A stretch of DNA of 64,000 nucleotides from CAWHQZ01 sp963831645 (GTDB lineage Bacteria; Pseudomonadota; Alphaproteobacteria; Rhizobiales; Aestuariivirgaceae), in assembly GCA_963831645.1 (NCBI GenBank), contig CAWHQZ010000013.1, positions 124,001 through 188,000 of the forward strand, given 5' to 3'. Made by a program: the position numbers and the translations under genes. Below, piece by piece: positions 1 to 8,771 of this stretch (position 1 is the first letter of the stretch; each line of letters starts with the position of its first letter). The notes under the pieces are model-generated. The model had not been told where the DNA came from. It made no database searches and saw nothing but the letters and a program-made list of their open reading frames with translations.

Positions 1-50
1 AGCACGAAGCCCATGGCGCTGCGTTCGATTCTGCGATGGAGTTCGGCCAT
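1..50 (-). CDS. ccoO: CcoO, cbb3 oxidase monoheme subunit (5' end only)
   Basis: Only the first codons are inside the window; the gene runs leftward off the edge. An ATG at 50 lies 4 bases after the ccoN stop and opens the reading MAELHRRIERSAMGFVL, which resembles the N-terminus before the single membrane anchor of CcoO/FixO. CcoO is the membrane-bound monoheme cytochrome c that passes electrons to CcoN. The call rests on position (ccoNO order is conserved) and this short stretch; the CXXCH heme site would be outside the window. Confidence 0.7.
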   Translation of the reverse strand, partial: MAELHRRIERSAMGFV

Positions 51-54
51 TTCT

Positions 55-1755
55 CTACTCCGCCGGCTCGGGCAACAGTCTGGGCGCGGGGACTTCTTCG
101 GACGATTTGGAGATGGCTTCCGGCTTGCCGCGGATTGTCATCCAGACGTTGTAGGAGCCGACCATCGTGCCCATCAGGAACAGTAGCCCACCGAAAGCAC
201 GCGCAATGTAGTAGGGATGCATAGCGACGACGGACTCAATGAACGAGTAGGTCAGCGTCCCGCTCTCGTTGTAGGTCCGCCACATCAGGCCTTGAATGAT
301 GCCCGAATTCCACATCGCGAAGACGTAGATGACCGTTCCGATGAGGGCCAACCAGAAATGGACTTCGACAAGCGTCGCCGAATACATGCGCTCGCGCTTC
401 CAGAGCCACGGAACAAGGCTGTAAATCGCCCCGAAGGTTATCAGCGCGACCCAGCCGAGCGCGCCAGCGTGGACATGTCCGACGGTCCAGTCTGTGTAGT
501 GGGACAGCGAGTTGACTGCGCGGATGGCCAGGAACGACCCCTCGAACGTGGACAGTCCATAGAAGACCGCCGCCGCCATCATGAAGCGCAGCGTGGCGTC
601 GTCCCGAACCTTGTGCCAAGCGCCGTTGAGCGTGGCGAGCGCGTTTCCGGCCGACGCCCAGGAAGGCACAAGCAGTGCCAGGGAGAACGTCATGCCCAAG
701 GTCTGAACCCATTGCGGCAGCGCCGTGTAATGCAGGTGGTGGGAACCCGCCCACATATACATGAAGGTGATGCCCCAGAAGCTGATGATGGATAGTCGGT
801 AGGAAAATATCGGCCGTCCGGCCCGCTTCGGCAGGTAGTAGTACAACATGCCGAGAAATCCGGCGGTCAGGAAGAAGGCGACCGCGTTGTGGCCGTACCA
901 CCATTGCGTCATCGCGTCCTGCACGCCGGAGAAAGCGGAATAACTTTTCGCATGTCCGAGCGACACCGGTACGGCAAGGTTGTTCACGATATGCAGGATC
1001 GCGACAACGAGGATGAAGGCCATGTAGTACCAGTTGGCGACGTAGATGTGCGGTTCCTTCCGACGTGCGAGCGTACGGATGTAGATGGCGAAATATGTCA
1101 CCCAGACGATGACCAGCCAGATGTCGGCATACCATTCCGGTTCGGCATACTCCTTCGACTGGGTAACGCCCATGAAGTAACCGGCCGCCGCAATCACGCA
1201 GAACAGATTGTAACCGACAAGCACGAACCATGGGCTGAACTGGTCGGGAAGGCGCGCCCGAGATGTGCGCTGGAGAACGTGGAGAGAGGTGGCGATCAAC
1301 GCATTGCCGCCGAAGCCGAAGATGACCGCGCTGGTATGAGCTGGCCGTAGGCGCCCGAAACTCGCCCACGCCGTGTCGAAGGTCAGATCGGGCCAAGCCA
1401 ACACGCTCGCGACCCACACGCCGAGAAACATGCCAACGAGGCCCCAAGCCATGGCCAGGATGATGCCCACCTTGCTTGGGTCGTCATAATAGTGGGCCAG
1501 GCTTTCCGTAGGAGGTTCTGGAGCATCGAACGCCGAGCACACGACAAAGATCAGGCAGACGCTCACCGCCAGCACGATGAAGCCGTGTACGCCCAGGGGA
1601 TCCCCACGCCCCGCGACCGCCATGGCTAAGCCAGCAAACGCCACAAGTGTGAGGATGATTACTGAAAGCCGGCGTTCGCCTAAGGTAAGCTGGGCAACCA
1701 TGTCAGCAATTCCCCGCGCTTGGTTGATCGAAAACCCATGCTGCCGCTGTACCAT
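55..1755 (-). CDS. ccoN: cbb3-type cytochrome c oxidase catalytic subunit CcoN
   Basis: Catalytic subunit of the high-affinity cbb3 terminal oxidase, which reduces O2 to water in the inner membrane under low oxygen. The 566-residue protein is full length and has about a dozen hydrophobic segments. Expected metal ligands are visible: the low-spin heme region HTSAVIFGFGGNAL, the CuB region WWYGHNAV with GSHHLHY, and the heme ligand pair in TVGHVHAG. A GAGGGA Shine-Dalgarno precedes the ATG at 1755. ccoO follows after 4 bases, so ccoNO is an operon reading out of the window. No FixK/FNR palindrome was found in the 300 bases upstream, which is unusual for cbb3 genes. Confidence 0.95.
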   Translation of the reverse strand: MVQRQHGFSINQARGIADMVAQLTLGERRLSVIILTLVAFAGLAMAVAGRGDPLGVHGFIVLAVSVCLIFVVCSAFDAPEPPTESLAHYYDDPSKVGIILAMAWGLVGMFLGVWVASVLAWPDLTFDTAWASFGRLRPAHTSAVIFGFGGNALIATSLHVLQRTSRARLPDQFSPWFVLVGYNLFCVIAAAGYFMGVTQSKEYAEPEWYADIWLVIVWVTYFAIYIRTLARRKEPHIYVANWYYMAFILVVAILHIVNNLAVPVSLGHAKSYSAFSGVQDAMTQWWYGHNAVAFFLTAGFLGMLYYYLPKRAGRPIFSYRLSIISFWGITFMYMWAGSHHLHYTALPQWVQTLGMTFSLALLVPSWASAGNALATLNGAWHKVRDDATLRFMMAAAVFYGLSTFEGSFLAIRAVNSLSHYTDWTVGHVHAGALGWVALITFGAIYSLVPWLWKRERMYSATLVEVHFWLALIGTVIYVFAMWNSGIIQGLMWRTYNESGTLTYSFIESVVAMHPYYIARAFGGLLFLMGTMVGSYNVWMTIRGKPEAISKSSEEVPAPRLLPEPAE

Positions 1756-2056
1756 GATTGTCCCTCATCGTTGCGATGTCTAGAATTGAACTCAGCGGGG
1801 TGGCGGTTCATGACGAGTTGGACCAGGCGCGACAATCACCGATCTCGCGGCAAGACAGTCGGATGAATGTCGAGCAAGTGAATATCTCTGAATGACCGCT
1901 TCTGGTGCTGTGGAGGGCTCCTCCACCGGCAGGATTGCGAGGATGTGGGCTGTTAAGGCTGCCACGATGCATCTGGCCAAGGGTGATCGTCGCGCCGGTA
2001 CAAGGAACGGTACTCGCGACTCGCGCCTATGCTTGGACTGTTGGCGAATAGGCCTA
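1756..2056. other. intergenic region between ccoN and ureD
   Basis: About 300 bases between the ccoN start and the ureD stop. It must contain the ccoN promoter and any urease operon terminator. I see no clear FNR/FixK palindrome, hairpin with T-run or convincing small gene; reading frames here have no recognisable protein signature. Confidence 0.5.
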
Positions 2057-2938
2057 TCATTTGCGCCTTGCCGCGGGGACGCGGCCGGTGAGACATCGGC
2101 GGCATTCCTGCCAGCCTTGGAGCATGGCGGAACGCAGGCCAAACGCTTCGCCTGCAAGGATGCGTGTCCATACTCCTGCCGCATTCGGCAGCGTCGACAC
2201 ACCGGCGTAGATGCCTTGCGCGGCGTTGAGCACGCTTCGCAGGGCGCTGCATAGCTCCGCGGGCGGCACCCGGCGGGTGAAGACCATCAAGGTCCCCTGG
2301 CAGGACCATGAGCCCATCGCCCCGGGCGTTCCGGGACGGATGCCGTCGCCACCGACGTGAAGTCGGTCCCTCGCCAGCAGCATCCCGTCGGCCTGCCGCA
2401 CGGAAATTGTGGTCATCAAATACTCCGGAACTCCATCCTTGCCGTCTGGATCATGGACGATGAAGGCGTCCGACAGGATGGCGGTTGCCGAGGGATCGAG
2501 TGTCGCATCGAGATGCGTTGCGTATCGGGCCTGGGGAAAGAGGATCGCCGGATCGGGCAGATACTCAACCAGTGCGTCCTGCTCCGCATGGATCACGGTT
2601 GCATGTTCCGCCTGCCCGCCGCGCCGCGAGCTATGCACGATCGTCGAGGCCTGGCTCGTGAGGTGGACCTGGGCGTCCTGGCGGACCGTCACTCGGGAAA
2701 CCAGGTTGTCATTTTCGAACAATCCGCCGGCACATGACTGCAGGTAGAGGCTGGCCATGCCGGGCAACTCAGGATCGAGGTAGTGCGGCCGGCAGACGTG
2801 AAAAGGGTAGTCGGCATATTGGCTCGCGATGTAGGTCCGCCCATGGGGGGCCGCCTCGAATGCGAGCTCCAGCCGGGAAATCGCCGATGTTCCTCCGCGG
2901 GCCGGCGCCCCGCTTCGATCAGCGGTCGAAGAGCACAT
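2057..2938 (-). CDS. ureD: urease accessory protein UreD
   Basis: Scaffold of the UreD-UreF-UreG complex that delivers nickel to apo-urease. The sequence from RLELAFE through SYLQSCAGGLFENDNL to the C-terminal conserved regions matches the UreD/UreH family and its usual 270-300 residues. Start: the ATG at 2938 overlaps the last codons of ureG, giving translational coupling. A GGAGGA followed by ATT lies about 40 bases further in, so a shorter product starting near ISRLELAF is possible. Last gene of the urease operon. Confidence 0.9.
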   Translation of the reverse strand: MCSSTADRSGAPARGGTSAISRLELAFEAAPHGRTYIASQYADYPFHVCRPHYLDPELPGMASLYLQSCAGGLFENDNLVSRVTVRQDAQVHLTSQASTIVHSSRRGGQAEHATVIHAEQDALVEYLPDPAILFPQARYATHLDATLDPSATAILSDAFIVHDPDGKDGVPEYLMTTISVRQADGMLLARDRLHVGGDGIRPGTPGAMGSWSCQGTLMVFTRRVPPAELCSALRSVLNAAQGIYAGVSTLPNAAGVWTRILAGEAFGLRSAMLQGWQECRRCLTGRVPAARRK

Positions 2939-3554
2939 CCTGCGACAAGCGCTCGACCACCCGGTCGATGCCCTCCCCGGTGGCACAGTTGGTCAGGATG
3001 ATCGGCTTTCCGTCCCGCACCTCCAGGCCCTCTTTCATCATGAGATCGAGATCGGCTCCCACGTACGGTGCGAGATCGATCTTGTTGATGATCAGCAGAT
3101 CGGATTTCACGACCCCGGGGCCGCGCTTGCGGGGGATGTCGTCCCCGCCGGCCGTATCGATGACGAATATCCAGTAGTCGACGAGGTCGAGGGAGAATGT
3201 CGAGGCGAGATTGTCGCCGCCCGACTCGATGAGGATGGCTGCGACGCCCGGAAACTGCGCCTCGAGCTGATCGGCAGCCTGGATATTGAGAGTGGGGTCT
3301 TCGCGGATGACGGTATGCGGACAGGCGCCGGTCTCCACCGCGCTGACACGCTCGGGTTCGATCAGCCCCGAGCGCTTCAAGCGCTCGGCATCTTCCCGCG
3401 TCACCAGATCGTTGGTGACCACGGCGAGGTCGATACCCCGCTGCCGCAGCGCCGGGATGAGGCGTTCGACCAGTGCTGTCTTGCCGGAGCCGACCGGACC
3501 CCCGATACCGATTCGGGCCGCGGCCGGCCGGCCTGATCCGACCTCAGGCGTCAT
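2919..3554 (-). CDS. ureG: urease accessory GTPase UreG
   Basis: SIMIBI-class GTPase that drives nickel insertion into urease. The P-loop GPVGSGKT lies near residues 19-26; the metal-binding CPH motif of the family is present (TGACPHT), as are the Switch/Walker B region ESGGDN and the guanine-specificity motif NKID. Length 211 is typical. Its ATG overlaps the ureC stop by four bases and its end overlaps ureD, so ureC-G-D are translationally coupled. Confidence 0.97.
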   Translation of the reverse strand: MTPEVGSGRPAAARIGIGGPVGSGKTALVERLIPALRQRGIDLAVVTNDLVTREDAERLKRSGLIEPERVSAVETGACPHTVIREDPTLNIQAADQLEAQFPGVAAILIESGGDNLASTFSLDLVDYWIFVIDTAGGDDIPRKRGPGVVKSDLLIINKIDLAPYVGADLDLMMKEGLEVRDGKPIILTNCATGEGIDRVVERLSQDVLFDR

Positions 3555-5263
3555 CTGAGCATGTATCTCTGAGCAAGCGGCAACACTTTCGCGGGCTCGC
3601 AGGTGGCGAGTTCGCCGTCGACGTAGACATCAAAGGTCTGGGGATCGACCCGGATGACCGGGCAAGCGGCATTGTGCAGCATGTGCTGCTTGTTCAGCTT
3701 GCGCGTGCCGCGTGCCGGCAGCAACCGTTTCCTCAATCCCAGTTTGGCGGCCGTCTCGGCCCTGATGGCGATGCTGTTGACGAAGCAGGCGCTCAGAGCC
3801 TGCTTCGCCACGCCGTAGGCGCCCCACTGGGGACGAAGCTGGACCGGCTCGCAGGTCATCAGTGATGCGGCGCTGTCACCCATCGCGCCCCACACGATGA
3901 AGCCGCCCTTTATGACCAGCTCCGGTTTTATGCCGAAGAAGCCGGGGCGCCACAGGACGATGTCGGCCATCTTGCCGTTCTGCAGCGAGCCGACATGGGC
4001 ATCGATGCCGAACGTGCGAGCGGAATTGATGGTGTACTTCGCGATGTAGCGCTTGATGCGCTCATTGTCGCCGAGCCCCTTCCTTTCCTCGGGCAGCGGT
4101 CCGCGCTGGTCCTTCATTTTCGAAGCCAGCTGCCACGTTCGGCAGATGACTTCGTGGATGCGGCCCATTCCCTGGCTGTCCGACCCGAGCATCGAGATGG
4201 CGCCGATATCGTGGAGGACGTCTTCGGCCGCGATGGTCTGCGCCCGGATGCGGCTCTCGGCGAATGCCACGTCCTCCGGAATCGAGGGTTTGAGATGGTG
4301 ACACACCATCGTCATGTCGAGATGCTCGTCGAAGGTGTTGACGGTGTAGGGATTGGTGGGATTGGTCGAGGAAGGCAGGCAATTGATCTCGCCTGCGACG
4401 CGGATGATGTCGGGGGCATGTCCGCCGCCGGCGCCCTCGGTGTGGTACATGTGGATGGTGCGCCCGTTGATCGCGGCGAGGGTATCCTCGAGGAAGCCGC
4501 TTTCGTTGAGCGTGTCGGTGTGGAGCTGGACCTGGAAGTCGAGCTCGTCGGCGACCGCCAGGCAGGTGTCGATGACCGCGGGCATCGCGCCCCAGTCCTC
4601 GTGGATCTTCAAGCCGATGCAGCCGCCGGTGATCTGGTCGTAGATCGACTGCGGCTTCGAGGTATTGCCGCGGCCGAGGAAGCCGAAGTTGATCGGCCAA
4701 TGCTCCGCCGCCTGCAGCATCTTGCCGACGTTGAAGGCGCCGCCGCAATCGATGCCGACGGTGATGGGACCGAGCGAGCCGCCGATCATGGTGGTGATGC
4801 CCGAGGCGATCGCGTGCTCGCAAAGCTGGGCGGAATCGAAATGGACATGCACATCGATGCCGCCCGGCGTCGCGATCAGGCCTTCGGCATCGCGCACCGT
4901 CGTTGCCGCGCCGCAGATGAGATCGGGGTCGACGCCGTCCATCGTCGCCGGATTGCCCGCCTTGCCGATATTGACGATGCGGCCGTCCTTGACGCCGATG
5001 TCGCCTTTGACGATGCCGAGCACGGGGTCGATGACGAGCGCATTGCATAAGAGCATGTCCAGCGATCCCATGGCGCTGTCGTAGCCCGGGCTGAGGCCGA
5101 GCCCGTCGCGAAGAGTCTTGCCGCCGCCGTGCAGGCATTCTTCGCCCGGCACGGCATGGTCGTGCTCGACGACCGCCAGCAGCGAAGTGTCGCCCAGGCG
5201 GACCGCATCGCCGGTCGTCGGGCCATACATTCGAGCGTAGTCGCTGCGCTTCATTAGGGCCAT
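3551..5263 (-). CDS. ureC: urease alpha subunit UreC
   Basis: Catalytic subunit of nickel urease, hydrolysing urea to ammonia and carbamate in the cytosol. All active-site elements are visible: nickel ligands in DVHVHFD, the lysine to be carbamylated in GLKIHEDWG, further ligands in QLHTDTLN and HTEGAGGGH, the flap cysteine in MVCHHL, and the aspartate ligand in GSDSQGMGR. 570 residues is full length with no lesion. Start ATG 5263 lies 4 bases after the ureAB stop; a second ATG at 5254 (MKRSDYARMYG) would also fit the family. Confidence 0.98.
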   Translation of the reverse strand: MALMKRSDYARMYGPTTGDAVRLGDTSLLAVVEHDHAVPGEECLHGGGKTLRDGLGLSPGYDSAMGSLDMLLCNALVIDPVLGIVKGDIGVKDGRIVNIGKAGNPATMDGVDPDLICGAATTVRDAEGLIATPGGIDVHVHFDSAQLCEHAIASGITTMIGGSLGPITVGIDCGGAFNVGKMLQAAEHWPINFGFLGRGNTSKPQSIYDQITGGCIGLKIHEDWGAMPAVIDTCLAVADELDFQVQLHTDTLNESGFLEDTLAAINGRTIHMYHTEGAGGGHAPDIIRVAGEINCLPSSTNPTNPYTVNTFDEHLDMTMVCHHLKPSIPEDVAFAESRIRAQTIAAEDVLHDIGAISMLGSDSQGMGRIHEVICRTWQLASKMKDQRGPLPEERKGLGDNERIKRYIAKYTINSARTFGIDAHVGSLQNGKMADIVLWRPGFFGIKPELVIKGGFIVWGAMGDSAASLMTCEPVQLRPQWGAYGVAKQALSACFVNSIAIRAETAAKLGLRKRLLPARGTRKLNKQHMLHNAACPVIRVDPQTFDVYVDGELATCEPAKVLPLAQRYMLR

Positions 5264-5267
5264 GGCG

Positions 5268-5966
5268 TCACGCTCCCCTGAAGCCGCGCTCTTGGGCGCG
5301 CCGCAGTGCCGCTGCCTTGTTGGCCTCGCTTCGCACCGAGCCGTCGGTCAGTCCGTTAAGTCCGTGAAGCTCGCCGCTGCCGCCGAAGGCGGTGAGTTGC
5401 ACTTCCTTTTCCTCGCCCGGTTCGAACCGGACGGCAGTTCCCGACGGGATGTCGAGATGCATGCCGAAGGCGCCGGCGCGGTCGAATTCCAGGGCGCGGT
5501 TGGTTTCGAAGAAGTGGTAGTGGCTGCCGACCTGGACCGGCCGGTCGCCGGTGTTCTTCACTCTGAGGGTCCGCTTGGGCCGACCGGCGTTTATTTCGAT
5601 CTCGCCGTCCTGGGCGATGATTTCGCCGGGGAGGATCGTACCGTCGGCGACCGGCCTCTTTCCCGGCCGGATGGGCTCGTGAACGGTAACGAGCTTGGTT
5701 CCGTCGGGAAAGGTGCCTTCCACCTGGATCATCGGCATCAGGTCGGCGACGCCTGCCATGACGTCATCGGTGGTGAGCAGCGTCGAGCCGAAGGCAATGA
5801 GGTCGGCGACGGAACGGCCTTCCCGCGCGCCTTCGAGGATCTCATCGCTGATATAGGCGACGGCTTCCGGGTGGTTGAGGCTCAGACCTTTCGCTTTGCG
5901 CTTGCGGGCAAGCTCGGCTGCGACGTAGATCGTCAGGCGCTCGAGTTCCGTGGGTATTAACAGCAT
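5268..5966 (-). CDS. ureAB: fused urease gamma-beta subunit
   Basis: A single 232-residue polypeptide joins the gamma subunit (residues 1 to about 100, with LTPTELERL-like N-terminus and SYISDEILEGAREG-like core) to the beta subunit (from about 105, IRPGKRPVADGTILPGE onward, with the conserved SHYHFFETN). Most bacteria encode these as ureA and ureB; natural fusions occur in some proteobacteria and in Helicobacter. The join is in frame without any sign of error. It sits directly upstream of ureC in the operon. Confidence 0.95.
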   Translation of the reverse strand: MLLIPTELERLTIYVAAELARKRKAKGLSLNHPEAVAYISDEILEGAREGRSVADLIAFGSTLLTTDDVMAGVADLMPMIQVEGTFPDGTKLVTVHEPIRPGKRPVADGTILPGEIIAQDGEIEINAGRPKRTLRVKNTGDRPVQVGSHYHFFETNRALEFDRAGAFGMHLDIPSGTAVRFEPGEEKEVQLTAFGGSGELHGLNGLTDGSVRSEANKAAALRRAQERGFRGA

Positions 5967-5990
5967 TTATCTCATCCTCCCTTTCGCTCG

Positions 5991-6671
5991 TCAGTTTGCG
6001 AAAATGCGGGTCTGCGCCACCTCGTGCCGCATGCTGGCGATTTCGGTCTGCGGCATGAAGGCGTTGATCTCGTCGAGACCCGGCGGCGGCTCGTCCGAGA
6101 GCGCCGTGATGTGGCCGTGTGCAGCCGTGAGTATCCGCTGCGCCCCGGCGTTGCCGATAAGTCCGATACGCACCGCGGCGCTGAGGAGACTGATCAGCAT
6201 CAGATGCGCCGACAGGATAGTCGCCTGCTTCGCCGCTATGCCGCGGCGCGACCAGAGATAGCCCTGCATCGGCAGAAGGTGGCCGAAGGCCTTGCCTTCC
6301 CGGACCAGCGCCAGATACTCGCTGGCGCCGTCGGTTCCGAGCTTGACGTGCACGGCGAGCAGGCCGTTACCGTGGCGCCGCGAGCCCGACCTCAGTTCTG
6401 CTGCGAGCGTTTGCGCTTCGACCCGCCGGTCGATGTCGGCGATCCGATCGACCGACCCGGCGGCGAGCACTGCGGCGGTAATGATTGCGCGGTCGAATGG
6501 AGCCCAGCGATGCTTCAACTGGGCGATGACGAAAGCCTCGACATCCGTTTCCGAGCGGACCGCGCCTTCGGCGCAGAGCGTCTCCAGACCCCACGAGAAA
6601 GAGGTCGCCCCGGACGGGAAGAAGCTGTCGCCTTCCTGCAGCAGCCTGAGCAGCACCGGGGTCTCAGTCAT
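5991..6671 (-). CDS. ureF: urease accessory protein UreF
   Basis: Helical accessory protein that gates UreG GTPase activity during nickel delivery. The family opening (SFFPSGATSFSWGLE, variant of the usual FPxGxFxxSxGLE) is present, and 226 residues is the usual size. I chose ATG 6671 because it overlaps the ureE stop codon (AATGACTGA), a standard coupled arrangement; longer readings upstream are just the ureE shadow. Ends 24 bases before ureAB. Confidence 0.92.
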   Translation of the reverse strand: MTETPVLLRLLQEGDSFFPSGATSFSWGLETLCAEGAVRSETDVEAFVIAQLKHRWAPFDRAIITAAVLAAGSVDRIADIDRRVEAQTLAAELRSGSRRHGNGLLAVHVKLGTDGASEYLALVREGKAFGHLLPMQGYLWSRRGIAAKQATILSAHLMLISLLSAAVRIGLIGNAGAQRILTAAHGHITALSDEPPPGLDEINAFMPQTEIASMRHEVAQTRIFAN

Positions 6672-7188
6672 TGGCGGCCTTGCGTGCCTTGCCTCTCGAA
6701 AACAGCGGCTCGAGACGCGCCAGGTAGTCGTCCTCCGGACCCTCCATGGCGACCAGGATGCGCTTGTTGTCGAAACGAACCCGCCAGTGGAGATTGCCGC
6801 AAAAATAACCGAGCTCGAGGGCTGCGGCTTCATCCGGGGCCTCCAGAGGAAGCCACCGCTGATCGGTCATTCTGACGACGATCGCCTGACCGCCAAGCTC
6901 CAGTATCGCTCCGTCATCCAGCCTCTGCTCCCTGGAGAGCGTGATGGTGCACTCGGTTCCCTGATCGGTCGTCGCCCGCAGTCGTTTGCGCAACGCATCC
7001 TCGGCGGTGAGGATGAGGTACTCGACCTTGCCCTCGTGGGCGAGCTCGTGGAGGCGCGCGTCCCATTGCGGATCGCCCGCAAGACCCAGGACTTTGGTGA
7101 AATGTTTCTTCAAGATCCCTCGCGGAAACGATCTTGCCGCCAGTGTCGCGACGTGATCTGATGGAGAAGATCGCAAATAACTTGCCAT
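6664..7188 (-). CDS. ureE: urease accessory metallochaperone UreE
   Basis: Nickel chaperone for urease maturation. The C-terminal half (ALELGYFCGNLHWRVRFD, DDYLARLEPLFSRG) matches the UreE metal-binding domain, with Cys/His in FCGNLHW replacing the more common GNRH form. It lacks the His-rich tail found in some UreE. First gene of the operon ureE-F-AB-C-G-D. Its ATG at 7188 is only 23 bases from the divergent start at 7212, so its promoter must overlap the neighbouring coding region or the start lies further in; no strong Shine-Dalgarno was seen. Confidence 0.85.
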   Translation of the reverse strand: MASYLRSSPSDHVATLAARSFPRGILKKHFTKVLGLAGDPQWDARLHELAHEGKVEYLILTAEDALRKRLRATTDQGTECTITLSREQRLDDGAILELGGQAIVVRMTDQRWLPLEAPDEAAALELGYFCGNLHWRVRFDNKRILVAMEGPEDDYLARLEPLFSRGKARKAAND

Positions 7189-7211
7189 ATATCACTAGGT
7201 GAGGTGATCTC

Positions 7212-7607
7212 ATGAGCAGTCGGAATTTATTCGCATCTATTCTGATGGCTTGCTTACTGACGGTCGGTTTAGGGGACCTTGCCCCAGTGGCCAAGGCCAC
7301 ATCGGTCGGGCAGTCCTTTCTGAAGCCCGGCGAAATCGCCAGGAAAAATGTGATTGAGATCAAGCAACGTGGCCGCAGCCCTTGGCCTAACCTGCCTATA
7401 GCTCCGAGCTATCGCGCCTATGATTGGCCCTATTACTACAACCGCGGTCATTATCCGACGCATATCGGTCCTGGCTATGTCTACTATGGTTATCCGTACT
7501 ACTACAGAAGCGGTCATTATCCGAGATACGGCGGCCGATGCTCCTATTGGCCCGCGAAGTCCTTGCGCCGAGCTTGGATGGACGCCCGGAGATGCGTCGA
7601 CAATTAG
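7212..7607 (+). CDS. small secreted Tyr-rich protein, unknown function
   Basis: 131 residues with a clear signal peptide (residues 1-30, ending near VAKATS). The mature part has Tyr-rich stretches with Gly-His (YYYNRGHYPTH, YYRSGHYPRYGG) and two cysteines near the end. A GAGGTG Shine-Dalgarno precedes the ATG. It resembles the low-complexity secreted or cell-envelope proteins common in Hyphomicrobiales, but no function can be assigned. It is divergent from the urease operon with 23 bases between start codons. Confidence 0.65.
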   Translation: MSSRNLFASILMACLLTVGLGDLAPVAKATSVGQSFLKPGEIARKNVIEIKQRGRSPWPNLPIAPSYRAYDWPYYYNRGHYPTHIGPGYVYYGYPYYYRSGHYPRYGGRCSYWPAKSLRRAWMDARRCVDN

Positions 7608-7802
7608 GGCGGTAGAAACTTACGAAGTGGTCGCGCGCCCACTTGCGTAGGTAACGGCGCGCCCCCCCGTGTTCCCTCAGCAGCTAGTCGATCCGCGTGA
7701 GCATCTGATGATCTGATGAAGCGTCTCGAGCCGCTGCTGGAACAAGCCTACAAGACTCATGTCGGCCTCCTGCACATCTTGAAGTGCAGAGCAGTTATTC
7801 AG

Positions 7803-8759
7803 TTATTCGGCCTTCAGGCCGAGCTCAATCGCCGCCGCCGTGATCTTGCCCGATGCTGCCGGGTCGTCCTTGAAGACCTCAAGCGCCTTGCGGAACGCTG
7901 TTGCCGCGACCTCTGTCTCTCCAAGCACAACTCGAGAGCGCATAAGGCGAGTCCAGCCCTCGACGTCTCGCGGAGAACTCGCCAGGCGATCTGCTAGGCC
8001 ATCGACCATCGATCGGATTGCAGCGTCACGCTCGCGCGGAGGCATCGCCTCGGACTTGGCAACTTTCTCGACGCTTGGTCCGTCACCGCCCTTGCCGACG
8101 GCCTCGGTTTGCAAAGACGAGGCTGTCTCTAAATTGTCGCTTTCGAAGGCCTTCGCCTTGGCCTCCTCGTATGAGAGCTTGAGCTCGGCGGAACTCGGAT
8201 CAAGCTCTAACGCTCTCCCAAAGGCTGTGGCTGCCTGTTCATAGCGCGCCGTGTGGAAATAGGACCGACCGAGCATCCGCCAGCCTTCGATGTCCTGTGG
8301 CGTGGTCTCGAGCCGAGCCGCCAGCCGTTCGATCATCGTGTTCACATCAGGCAGAAGTTCGCCGGCTGCTGTCATAGACGACGGTTGTTCGGTTCCAATA
8401 GAACGAACATAATCCTCGAGGCGCGCAAGCATTTCGCCATCCGTTGCCGAGAACGAGATCGTTTCCCCTGAGCGTGTCGCCTCGGGAGGCTTCCCCACAT
8501 AAGAGCTGATTGCGCCAATGCCTAAAACGAGGAGGAAGACCGCGCCAGCCACAACCAACGTCGGCGGGGTACTTTGAAGGTATTGGCCGAACCGCCAGCT
8601 CGATGACCGCAGCCCAGAGAGGAGAGCAAGTCTCTCCGCGTCCGCTTCTGCTTCGTTGAGCTTCCCAAGCTTAAGTCGAGCTCCGATATCTTCGAGACCT
8701 GCTTTGCAGGTCTCTAAGGCAAGCTGCTCCCTTCGCGAGCTCAAGCGAGTACCTCGCAT
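7803..8759 (-). CDS. CcmI/CycH-like TPR protein
   Basis: 318 residues: a basic N-terminal stretch with the GKLNEAEADAERLAL region seen in CcmI, one membrane segment at about 67-86, then two TPR-containing blocks (near 155-200 and 260-315) of the form RYEQAATAFGRALELDP. CcmI-type proteins bind apocytochrome c for heme ligation. Unlike standard CcmI, no N-terminal first membrane helix is present. It starts about 12 bases after the beta-barrel gene stop and closes the pentaheme cytochrome operon, so a dedicated role in maturing these multiheme cytochromes is a reasonable inference. Confidence 0.7.
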   Translation of the reverse strand: MRGTRLSSRREQLALETCKAGLEDIGARLKLGKLNEAEADAERLALLSGLRSSSWRFGQYLQSTPPTLVVAGAVFLLVLGIGAISSYVGKPPEATRSGETISFSATDGEMLARLEDYVRSIGTEQPSSMTAAGELLPDVNTMIERLAARLETTPQDIEGWRMLGRSYFHTARYEQAATAFGRALELDPSSAELKLSYEEAKAKAFESDNLETASSLQTEAVGKGGDGPSVEKVAKSEAMPPRERDAAIRSMVDGLADRLASSPRDVEGWTRLMRSRVVLGETEVAATAFRKALEVFKDDPAASGKITAAAIELGLKAE

Positions 8760-8771
8760 AGCGATATCACG

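Noticed and set aside
3995..5050. Plus-strand frame of about 350 codons opposite ureC
   Set aside because: High-GC antisense shadow with no domain; ureC is unmistakable on the other strand.
5416..5436. T-loop-like GGTTCGAA suggesting a tRNA
   Set aside because: It lies inside ureAB coding sequence (FEPGEE region) and no cloverleaf can be built around it.
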